IMG/VR virus record: IMGVR_UViG_3300021963_007146
Coordinates: 1-22,923 of that record
DNA: 22,923 nucleotides
Direction: 5' to 3' (one strand)
Origin: a virus
Shown here: positions 14,906-21,961 of the stretch, in pieces
Layout of the letters: the number at the start of each line of letters is the position of its first letter
Numbering within the stretch: the stretch's first letter is position 1
Notes under the pieces: generated by a model
What the model saw: the letters and a program-made list of their open reading frames with translations, nothing else
What the model was told of the DNA's origin: nothing
Database searches by the model: none
Position numbers and translations under genes: made by a program

Positions 14906-16374
14906 TTTGTTTTTTCGTTTATATCTTCTTCAGATAAGATTTTGTAATTTAAATAATTTAATCCAATTTTTTTTGTATCAACTTTTCCAGTCAAAACTTC
15001 ATCAAAATATATTTGTGAGTTTTGAACTATATCTGGATCCCAACTATAAAACTTTTCAGTTATCTTATCATCATCATCGTGAATTAAGGATTGATACTTA
15101 CCCATAATTCTAGAAGGAACTGAAAGTTTTGATGTTTTTTGAATTACATCGGTTTTAATAAATTTAGAGTATTCGGTAAAATCTATTGAATGAACTTTAA
15201 CGTGATTCATCGTAATAGAAGAATCTAATATAAAATCATGATAAATCTTATTAAAGTTTATATTAAGAACTGGCTCTAAATCAGTATTTTGTTTTTTACC
15301 ATTATACCCTTCTAAATAAATGTTATCAATCTCTCTTTGTTCCAATACATAATCAAACATTAATAGATTTGATAATTTACCTTTGTATGGAGATGAATTT
15401 AAACTTGCACAACCTACATAAATTGGTTGATAACTATAATCAATTAGGGGTGTAACTATATACGGTTGCTGGTCGCCCGTATATGGAACTTTAACACTAT
15501 TAAGATATAACTCAACTACTTCTTTGTTATAATCCACAACCATAGCAATATGATTCCATACACCTAATTCATATTTTTTGTATGCGAAACAATACTGCCT
15601 ATCATTATCATAAACATTTACCCTAATAGTTCCATCGTTTTGTAAAGATATACCGGTGTTATAACCAGGCCAACTTACCAAATACTCCTCATCTTTCGCA
15701 ATTTCATCTTTACTAAACCAAAGTGATACGCTAAAACTATCTTTCGTTAAATCTTTTATCTGATTATTTGGAAATATTTTTAGGTATAAATCATTATCTT
15801 TAAAATCAATATACTTAACATTTTCCGAATACTTCTTATCGGTGATTTTAATTTTTTCAAATTCGTAATACGAGTCTATGCGAGGAAAAACAATTTCTTC
15901 ATCTAACTCTATATCATTCATTCTACATCTATGTAATAAATCTAAATCCGCAAACCCCCATCCATAATACTCATTTGAATACCCATTAACGGCTTCAAAA
16001 TCTTCTTTGGAGAACATTACCACTCCACCGAAATATTCCAAATATGGGAGCTTAAATGTATGTGCCGATACCTTCGTTGCCATATGGACGGGATAACCTC
16101 CAATGTGAATGTAATTGTAATCACAATCATCACTTACCGGCAGCATATCTATATCATGAAAGCAGAAATAATCGAATCCTTCTTTGAATAGAGAGAATCC
16201 GATATTACATAACTTACCATAATTAAATGGTTTATCATCTGATTGTTCTATAATAAAGATTTCGTAATCCACATCCTTATTCTTAAAGAATTCAGTCATA
16301 TGTGGAACGAAGGTATCTAACTGCTCCCTTCTATCTCTATACGGAACTATTATTGCTATTTTAGCACCTGTCAT
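14884..16374 (-). CDS. Beta-1,4-galactosyltransferase-like GT7 protein with inserted LamG domain (copy 3, altered active site)
   Basis: 496 residues with the same nested plan: VPYRDRREQL (10-19), FNYGKLCNIG (50-59), FHDIDMLP with D-x-D at 74-76, YFGGVVMFSK (114-123), EYYGWGFADLDLLHRC (135-150), LamG insert from about 186 (VKYIDFKDNDLYLKI) to 399, then SVPSRIMGKY (418-427) and IGLNYLNYKIL (470-480). It departs from copies 1 and 2 at several key places: FNRGK is FNYGK, E-D-D-D is A142-D-L-D145, His/Tyr in the hinge loop is Ser421, and the LamG D-x-S-G-N is degenerate (DSSITMN). It may have changed acceptor specificity or be non-catalytic. It is the first GT7 of the three to be transcribed and starts in a one-base TAATG overlap with the GT2-like gene. 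Confidence 0.8.
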   Translation of the reverse strand: MTGAKIAIIVPYRDRREQLDTFVPHMTEFFKNKDVDYEIFIIEQSDDKPFNYGKLCNIGFSLFKEGFDYFCFHDIDMLPVSDDCDYNYIHIGGYPVHMATKVSAHTFKLPYLEYFGGVVMFSKEDFEAVNGYSNEYYGWGFADLDLLHRCRMNDIELDEEIVFPRIDSYYEFEKIKITDKKYSENVKYIDFKDNDLYLKIFPNNQIKDLTKDSFSVSLWFSKDEIAKDEEYLVSWPGYNTGISLQNDGTIRVNVYDNDRQYCFAYKKYELGVWNHIAMVVDYNKEVVELYLNSVKVPYTGDQQPYIVTPLIDYSYQPIYVGCASLNSSPYKGKLSNLLMFDYVLEQREIDNIYLEGYNGKKQNTDLEPVLNINFNKIYHDFILDSSITMNHVKVHSIDFTEYSKFIKTDVIQKTSKLSVPSRIMGKYQSLIHDDDDKITEKFYSWDPDIVQNSQIYFDEVLTGKVDTKKIGLNYLNYKILSEEDINEKTKWIKVVL

Positions 16375-17225
16375 TATATTAAAACTATTTGTTTGGTTAG
16401 TTTATTCCAATTACCGAAAGATACAAAGGATTTTTCAGATTTCCAAGTCCATTCAGAAAAATCTTCTAAATTTATTGAGAGTTTATTTTTTGCCAAAGCC
16501 CTATACATTTTTCGGTATTCTTCTGAAAAAGCGTAATCAGTTCCTACATTTGCAACAGCTCTTAACCTTTCTGCACAAGTACTATCCCATTTAAAATGAT
16601 GAACTTGTGTAAAACCCTTTTCAATTGGATAACGAAGGGGGTGATTCCATCCCTGCCACCTCCAAGTTGTTTGTCCATTTATTTCTGCATAATGTTGCCC
16701 CGCAGTTACCTTTATCCTACCCTTCATAAGAGTAACCTTATTTGGACAGGCTCCACTTAAAGGGTATCTAAAAAAAGAACTAATCGGAAATGCTTCCCAT
16801 AAATCAGTATCTTTTGTCACCAAAGGGAAACTACCATTCTCACCAATCTTATCTATAAAACCTCCTGTTACAAATTCCCAACCATTAGTTTCACACTCTT
16901 CAATTATAGAACCTATATCATCCCAGTACAATTGTAACTCATCATCATCTGAAACTATCCACCAATCATTAGGATATAAGGATTTAATTTCATTATAAAA
17001 AGATGTTACTGCTTCCCAGTTAAATACCTTCTCTTTTCTTTCATGATATACACATCCAAATTCTTCGGCTATATCTCTTGCTTCTTCGAATGATTTTTTA
17101 TTATCCCTATCAGTAGAGTAATAATTTACCAAATGAATTTCACTCACATTTTTTTTGTAATGTGATAACATTTGCCTCAAAGTATTTGTTCTATACCCAG
17201 TGACAGTAACTAATTTTGGTTTCAT
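16374..17225 (-). CDS. GT-A glycosyltransferase, GT2/GT92-like
   Basis: A 283-residue soluble protein. It starts with a Rossmann-type strand (KLVTVTGYR) and has the acidic donor/metal motif WWIVSDDDEL at 88-97 (Asp93-Asp94-Asp95), matching the D-x-D of GT-A transferases. Downstream are GACPNKVTLMKG and the V-H-H-F-K-W segment, where the His/Trp residues resemble the acceptor/metal region of the GT2_4/GT92-type proteins. The start is ATGA-coupled to the epimerase upstream, which suggests the two act on the same sugar. No membrane anchor is present, unlike many GT2 enzymes of surface polysaccharide synthesis. Donor and acceptor are unknown. Confidence 0.75.
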   Translation of the reverse strand: MKPKLVTVTGYRTNTLRQMLSHYKKNVSEIHLVNYYSTDRDNKKSFEEARDIAEEFGCVYHERKEKVFNWEAVTSFYNEIKSLYPNDWWIVSDDDELQLYWDDIGSIIEECETNGWEFVTGGFIDKIGENGSFPLVTKDTDLWEAFPISSFFRYPLSGACPNKVTLMKGRIKVTAGQHYAEINGQTTWRWQGWNHPLRYPIEKGFTQVHHFKWDSTCAERLRAVANVGTDYAFSEEYRKMYRALAKNKLSINLEDFSEWTWKSEKSFVSFGNWNKLTKQIVLI

Positions 17226-18064
17226 AAATTATCTATATATTTCTTCAATCTATCTTTTGGAAACCAACCCAATCTTCTAACTTCATCATCTTTTCTCCTA
17301 CTCATTGAGTATTGCCCTAACCCACCTATTTTTTTTTCAATTTGTAAACTGGGAAACCTATTTTTAAACATTTCATAAACATTATGCACACTATATGAAA
17401 CATCATTACCCATTTCCCAACCACCTAAATTAATTTCTTTTGTTTTTATTAATCTTACTAAACCATCAACAACATCATCGATATATGTAAATGGTTTTAA
17501 TTGAGTTCCTAAATTATGATAGGTAATAGGTAAATTATTGTTTATCTGATTTCTCCATTTTCCAATTAATGCCGCCATATGTGATTCAATTAATTCACCT
17601 GGCCCATATACATTATATAATCTCACTATTGTTACATCAACACCCAATCCATTTCTATAAAAACGGCATAACTCTTCACCCATTTTTTTTGATGTGGAAT
17701 AAGGTGATATAGAATGATGAACCGATGATGAACTTGCAAATACTACTTTACACCCATTTCTTTTTGCATATTCTAATACACTTTTAGTTCCATCAACATT
17801 TGTGGAAAAAGTATAATTTTGATGCTCATATGATAACCCAACTCTACTAAATGCTGCTAAGTGATAAATCCAATCATAAGGTTTATCACTAATGTTTTCC
17901 ATTGCCCTTACATCTCCCCCAACAAACTTAGCGCCTTCCGCCACTTTTGCTTCTCTACCGATATACTGATTATCCACTATATGAACTTCGTGTCCATCTG
18001 TAATCAATTGTTCGGAAAGTGCATATCCAATAAATCCACATCCTCCCGTAACTAAAATTTTCAT
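17222..18064 (-). CDS. NAD-dependent nucleotide-sugar epimerase (extended SDR, GalE/WbpP-like)
   Basis: A 280-residue extended SDR with GGCGFIG (7-13), Asp31, HLAAFSRV (68-75), SSSSVHH (111-117) and an intact Y-S-T-S-K motif (Tyr122, Lys126). VRLYNVYGPGE and TYIDDVVDGLVRLI are the standard UDP-glucose-4-epimerase-family landmarks. It is shorter than GalE (about 330-340) through a smaller substrate domain. It probably supplies an epimerised UDP-sugar, for example UDP-Gal or UDP-GalNAc, which would fit the GT7 transferases in the same operon; the substrate is inferred from context. It is ATGA-coupled at both ends (to the methyltransferase before it and the GT2-like gene after it). Confidence 0.9.
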   Translation of the reverse strand: MKILVTGGCGFIGYALSEQLITDGHEVHIVDNQYIGREAKVAEGAKFVGGDVRAMENISDKPYDWIYHLAAFSRVGLSYEHQNYTFSTNVDGTKSVLEYAKRNGCKVVFASSSSVHHSISPYSTSKKMGEELCRFYRNGLGVDVTIVRLYNVYGPGELIESHMAALIGKWRNQINNNLPITYHNLGTQLKPFTYIDDVVDGLVRLIKTKEINLGGWEMGNDVSYSVHNVYEMFKNRFPSLQIEKKIGGLGQYSMSRRKDDEVRRLGWFPKDRLKKYIDNL

Positions 18065-18816
18065 TTCCTTCTTATTAAAGTAAGACCTGTTGATGATGGT
18101 TTATTTTTCACAATACCATGATTAAAAAGATTAAATACTTCCCATTTATTACCATCAATTTCTTTTGCTAATTTTATAGGCCCACTCCAATCATCGTGAT
18201 CTCCTCTATCTTTCACTTCTTGTGTTACAATAAACTTATCATGATATTTCGGGTCAGTATCATGCATTGAAATAATACCATTCTCACTCATTATCTGAGA
18301 ATATAATTCAAAATCTTCTTTTACATTTTCATACGAATGACCTGCATCAATATGTAAATAATCTATTTTTATATCTTGCAATACGAAGAAATCATAGAAT
18401 GCCTCCTCGGTAGTTGAGTTTATAATACGAGGGTGAAATGTTCTTCTAAAAAATGATTCTTCCGCAAACCAATCCACAACCCCACCAATACCATTCATAG
18501 CATCTACAACATAAGTTGAACCTATATCACCATAGTTAAAATCAGCATTTCCTTCAAAGATGTTTTGTTTGTGTAAATCGTATCGAGCCTGTGTCATTAT
18601 ACGAGGAATAAATCCACCACCGCTACCCAAACAAACACACACTCTGGCCCTCATATATTGGATTAGAGAGTAGATAATTAGTCCATCACCTAAATGTGTA
18701 TCAGTAGCTCCATGAGACCAACGGTAGGGAACAGGATTGATTTCCTCTTCACCTCTAAAATCAAATTCTAAATTGTTGGTGAGATACTTTTTTATGTAGT
18801 TAAGGTCTTGTAACAT
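18061..18816 (-). CDS. Class I SAM-dependent methyltransferase (Methyltransf_24/CmcI-like)
   Basis: A 251-residue protein. VCVCLGSGGGFIPRI (59-73) fits motif I of class I methyltransferases. IDYLHIDAGHSYENVKEDF (151-169) matches the D-x-x-x-I-D-G/A-x-H-x-Y-x-x-x-x-x-D pattern of the Methyltransf_24 group, and GIISMHDTDP (180-189) is the next strand with a candidate metal-binding HD pair. Such enzymes O-methylate sugars or small molecules, so capping or tailoring of the glycan is a reasonable guess. A 31-base gap lies before its start, the widest in the window, followed by ATGA coupling to the epimerase. No Shine-Dalgarno is seen (the leader is ATTTAATAG before ATG). Confidence 0.8.
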   Translation of the reverse strand: MLQDLNYIKKYLTNNLEFDFRGEEEINPVPYRWSHGATDTHLGDGLIIYSLIQYMRARVCVCLGSGGGFIPRIMTQARYDLHKQNIFEGNADFNYGDIGSTYVVDAMNGIGGVVDWFAEESFFRRTFHPRIINSTTEEAFYDFFVLQDIKIDYLHIDAGHSYENVKEDFELYSQIMSENGIISMHDTDPKYHDKFIVTQEVKDRGDHDDWSGPIKLAKEIDGNKWEVFNLFNHGIVKNKPSSTGLTLIRRK

Positions 18817-18847
18817 CTATTAAATATAATTATCTTAATCTATAAAA

Positions 18848-19843
18848 TTAGGAATTATTTATGAGATTTCCAACTCTTTTTATCCATTTATTTTTATCCG
18901 AAAATTGTAACATATATTGTTTTAATTTGTTACATTCTTTTACCTTTTTTTCATAGGATGTGTGTATCAACTCATTGACTAAATCATCAAAATCCTCTTT
19001 CGTTTCAACCCTATATTCATAATCACACTCTACTCCCCATTCCTTATGTAATATAGGCAATTTACCATAATTAACGGCATCAAATACTGAATACCCAAAT
19101 GGTTCGTTTTTATAGGCCGAATGGAAAATTTGCCAACTTTTATCTATGAACCAATTACGATGGATGCCCATATCAAACTCATAAAACTTACATCTTTTAA
19201 AATTATACATTTCTGATATATTGTAATAGTCGTATTTGTGAGTAAGAACTTTTGCCGAATGGTTTGATAGCCAATGTGGATTTTTACGGGATTCAAAACG
19301 GGCTGCATATCCTATTGTTTCCGAACATTCTTCTACTAATGGTCTCTCTTCGGTAAATGTGTAATAATTTGGTATAACCTCACAATCAAAATCATCCAAA
19401 AGAGGTGAATGATTTAATCCTATCCAAACTCTTTTTTTACATTTTCTTAGCAGAAGGTTTTGCCAACTCAATTCTATTTTGGTTGGATATATTTTAAAAT
19501 CAGTTCCACTTTCAGTTATATCTTTTGCATATGCCTGAATAAAAACGGTATCCCATTTATGTTGATACTCCATAAGATACTCTCTATGTGAATATGGTGG
19601 ATGAAGAAAAATTATTCTATCACACTTATCTAATAAATCTTCCGTCCCTTTTGGATTCTCTAAACGAAATGTATGTGGTATAGGAATAGATGATTCAAGA
19701 TGGTTAGCACTTCTTTTATTATCAATTATGAGATGCACTTCTTCATTAAGAGTAGGGATTACTTCTCTAATAAAATTATTAACCCATATATCCCCTCCAC
19801 CAATTATTTGATTTCCGGCAGAGGTCGTAACCATTATTATCAT
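18848..19843 (-). CDS. GT-B glycosyltransferase, GT4-like
   Basis: A 331-residue protein. The N-terminal domain starts VTTSAGN and has GGGDIWVNNFIRE (15-27), the glycine loop that in GT4 enzymes lies near the acceptor. The C-terminal domain contains IGYAARFESRKNP (177-189) and N-E-P-F-G-Y-S-V-F-D-A-V-N-Y-G (246-260), matching the E-x-F-G-x-x-x-x-E-A-x-x-x-G signature of the GT4 donor site, with Asp255 in the second acidic position. HPPYSH (81-86) is a further landmark. It probably transfers a hexose or related sugar with retention. ATG triplets occur at residues 1 and 4; the second would shorten it by three residues. It is separated by 12 bases from the DUF6065 gene. Confidence 0.75.
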   Translation of the reverse strand: MIIMVTTSAGNQIIGGGDIWVNNFIREVIPTLNEEVHLIIDNKRSANHLESSIPIPHTFRLENPKGTEDLLDKCDRIIFLHPPYSHREYLMEYQHKWDTVFIQAYAKDITESGTDFKIYPTKIELSWQNLLLRKCKKRVWIGLNHSPLLDDFDCEVIPNYYTFTEERPLVEECSETIGYAARFESRKNPHWLSNHSAKVLTHKYDYYNISEMYNFKRCKFYEFDMGIHRNWFIDKSWQIFHSAYKNEPFGYSVFDAVNYGKLPILHKEWGVECDYEYRVETKEDFDDLVNELIHTSYEKKVKECNKLKQYMLQFSDKNKWIKRVGNLINNS

Positions 19844-19855
19844 AATATAAAAATA

Positions 19856-20587
19856 TTATATCTTTTTTTGATGATTTGAAAATGGACACCCATATACATC
19901 TTCTCCATTAAAATAACGTCTACCACTTCCATGTGGTTTACTTATATCTTTAGTGGCTCTTTCTATACCAAAGTCTTTCATCGCCATTCGTTCTTCATCT
20001 ATTTGCTCTTTGGTAAAAATATTTTCACCTCTCTCTAATGAAAATGAATCTATAAAATATCTAGGAGTAGGAATCACACATCCAACTAACTCTCCTTTAT
20101 TAATTATAATTTTATGATTTTTTCTCGTAATTTTTAAATTAAATGTAAAATCTCTACGAAGATTATCGGTTTCAATAACACCGGTCATATGTTGAATACC
20201 ATCTATCCAATAATTAGGAGGATTAATTGTCATAAGATTAATATCAGGTGGGGTTCTGAATGTAAATCGATTTTGAATTGTAACCGTTCCCATTCCAAAA
20301 TGTGAATTTATATGCTGATACATTGGTTTATCACCATCATCTAAAATCTCGACTTTGGTATTAGATGGTGAATCACCACCATCCCATTCTACCGAAAAAG
20401 TTTTCAAAGATTTTATACCAAACCCCATTTGGTTTCCAATCACCAAAGGTAAACAAAAATATGCATGATTTATAAACCAATCTCTTTTGTTGTTTCCTTT
20501 TAATGGAAAAATAATTAAATCATTTGAATTTTCAAATTCAGATGATTCGCATATTGTAATTAATTTATTTTCTGGAACTTTTATCAT
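19856..20587 (-). CDS. DUF6065 family protein
   Basis: A 243-residue beta-rich protein recalled as DUF6065: W-D-G-G near 69, FGMGTVTIQNRFTFRTPPDINLM in the middle (F-R-T-P-P is the hallmark), then PPNYWIDG, G-V-I-E-T-D-N and a late KGELVGCVIPTPR strand. The function of the family is not known to me; it occurs in phages and bacteria. The C-terminal part (from about residue 185) is charged and has an H-x-x-x-x-x-R-Y-F tail ending in lysines. It is ATGA-coupled to the glycosyltransferase upstream. The setting hints at sugar or hydroxyl chemistry, but that is guesswork. Confidence 0.7.
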   Translation of the reverse strand: MIKVPENKLITICESSEFENSNDLIIFPLKGNNKRDWFINHAYFCLPLVIGNQMGFGIKSLKTFSVEWDGGDSPSNTKVEILDDGDKPMYQHINSHFGMGTVTIQNRFTFRTPPDINLMTINPPNYWIDGIQHMTGVIETDNLRRDFTFNLKITRKNHKIIINKGELVGCVIPTPRYFIDSFSLERGENIFTKEQIDEERMAMKDFGIERATKDISKPHGSGRRYFNGEDVYGCPFSNHQKKI

Positions 20588-21414
20588 TTATAACAATATT
20601 TATTTTTTCTAAATTTATCATACTCTCCCAAATAGTTATCAGGTATAAATAAATAATAATTAGGAGACATATATCCTGTCACCGCTTTTTTGTTTTTTAA
20701 TTGATATGATACTTTACCATCTATACAATTAATTTCAAAATCTTCTATTCCCATACCAACATCATGTGATGAAAGAGTGGAATATTTTACACCATTTTCT
20801 TTAAATACTTTTTGAGCAGCATATTGTTCTGATAATCCTTTGAACCAATTATAATTATCTTCATCTAATTTTTCTTCTGCAATTTGATTCAATTCAAATG
20901 CCTTATCTAATATTTTTTGAAATAAATTATCTACTTTTTTAAATGCAGTATTTGGTATAATAAGCTGCCCAGATGGTATCCCATTTTCACCTAATACTTT
21001 AAAAAAATGTTCATTGTATCCTTCATGCAGAGAATATATGTAATCCTCATTGTATTTATCAAAAAAGTATCGTATATCTCCATAAAAAATACTATCTATA
21101 TCAAAGTTAAAAATAGAGTCATATCCTTTGGAAAATACTTTATCCATATCATACCACTTTTGAAGATAAACGCTATGTTGTGTTTTATCAAAATCACTTT
21201 TATAAAAAATTACATTTGGAAAATCTTTCGTAATATTTAAATCAAAATAAGCATTATTCCAAAAATCAAAATCGGGTGAAGATACACTTACAAAAACATC
21301 ATAATCTCCTTTATAATATTTTGACCAAGTTTCAAGTGCATAATATAACATAGAATAATATTTCATACTTCTTTTATCTATACACAACACCATATACATT
21401 GCATACTTATTCAT
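20584..21414 (-). CDS. GT-A-fold glycosyltransferase, GT8-like
   Basis: A 276-residue soluble protein. It opens with a strand (YMVLCIDKRS), has KYYSMLYYALETW (18-30), and the donor motif FNFDIDSIFYGDI at 102-114 with D-x-D at 105-107. This is followed by SGQLIIPNTAF (148-158), equivalent to the N-S-G-x-x-x-x-N strand of GT8 enzymes, and LSEQYAAQKVF (residues about 194-204), equivalent to the D-Q-x-x-L-N helix. I infer a retaining GT-A transferase. It overlaps by eight bases the gene for a prolyl-hydroxylase-type oxygenase and follows the poly-proline protein. That order makes it the best candidate for adding the first sugar to a hydroxylated protein, although this is only contextual. Confidence 0.65.
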   Translation of the reverse strand: MNKYAMYMVLCIDKRSMKYYSMLYYALETWSKYYKGDYDVFVSVSSPDFDFWNNAYFDLNITKDFPNVIFYKSDFDKTQHSVYLQKWYDMDKVFSKGYDSIFNFDIDSIFYGDIRYFFDKYNEDYIYSLHEGYNEHFFKVLGENGIPSGQLIIPNTAFKKVDNLFQKILDKAFELNQIAEEKLDEDNYNWFKGLSEQYAAQKVFKENGVKYSTLSSHDVGMGIEDFEINCIDGKVSYQLKNKKAVTGYMSPNYYLFIPDNYLGEYDKFRKNKYCYK

Positions 21415-21955
21415 AATTCATTGAATGCGTTTTATCAAATGTCCAAAAAGATGTTAAGGTATATCTTATACCATTTATAATTGGGTTTACACCATGAAGA
21501 AATTCCAAAGTACCAGGAAAAAATACTAATGTATTTAATTTTGGTTTAATTTCAATATTTTGGTTTGGAAAGTATATCTCACCTCCTTCATAATCATCAT
21601 TTAAATAATACACACATCCAAAATGCCTCCAATTATATATATGAGGTCTACCAACTTCTTCTCCATCTGCATGTGGATGCTGAAAATCTCCAATTTCCCA
21701 TTTAACCAATCCTAAATAATCTGGAAAAATTTGTTCAGATAAATTATAATCTAAGATAATTTTATTCCGAATAGAATCTAATAATTGTTTGTTTTCGTTT
21801 TCTAAATTTTCAAATTGGTTATTGTAAATTACTCTACCAGACCAAACATTGGAATGCGTTCTTTCACCCCAAAGTTTGGTGGTATTTGAAAAATTTTTAT
21901 ATTTTTCAAAATTTATTTCAGATAACCAATTTTCATTTATTGATATAAACATCAT
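21407..21955 (-). CDS. Prolyl-4-hydroxylase-type 2OG-Fe(II) oxygenase
   Basis: A 182-residue enzyme with the full set of iron and 2-oxoglutarate residues: H95-x-D97 (QHPHADG), distal His154 (EFLHGVNPI) and Arg164 (GIRYTLTSFW). YYLNDDYEGGEIYFP (116-130) and LVFFPG (143-148) are standard strands of the P4H-like double-stranded beta helix. Members hydroxylate proline or other residues in proteins, or small molecules, in the cytoplasm. The gene starts six bases after the stop of the protein with long proline runs and is followed, overlapping, by a glycosyltransferase. ATG occurs twice (MM); the first is used here. No Shine-Dalgarno is seen. This oxygenase type is common in phage tail regions, so the substrate is not fixed by context alone. 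Confidence 0.85.
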   Translation of the reverse strand: MMFISINENWLSEINFEKYKNFSNTTKLWGERTHSNVWSGRVIYNNQFENLENENKQLLDSIRNKIILDYNLSEQIFPDYLGLVKWEIGDFQHPHADGEEVGRPHIYNWRHFGCVYYLNDDYEGGEIYFPNQNIEIKPKLNTLVFFPGTLEFLHGVNPIINGIRYTLTSFWTFDKTHSMNYE

Positions 21956-21961
21956 TTATTT

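Noticed and set aside
18817-18847. Promoter or terminator in the 31-base gap before the methyltransferase gene
   Set aside because: The gap is AT-rich with a TATATT-like stretch, but I see no convincing -35/-10 pair, no Bacteroidota TAnnTTTG element, no exact T4-type late TATAAATA on the coding strand and no stable hairpin with a T-run.
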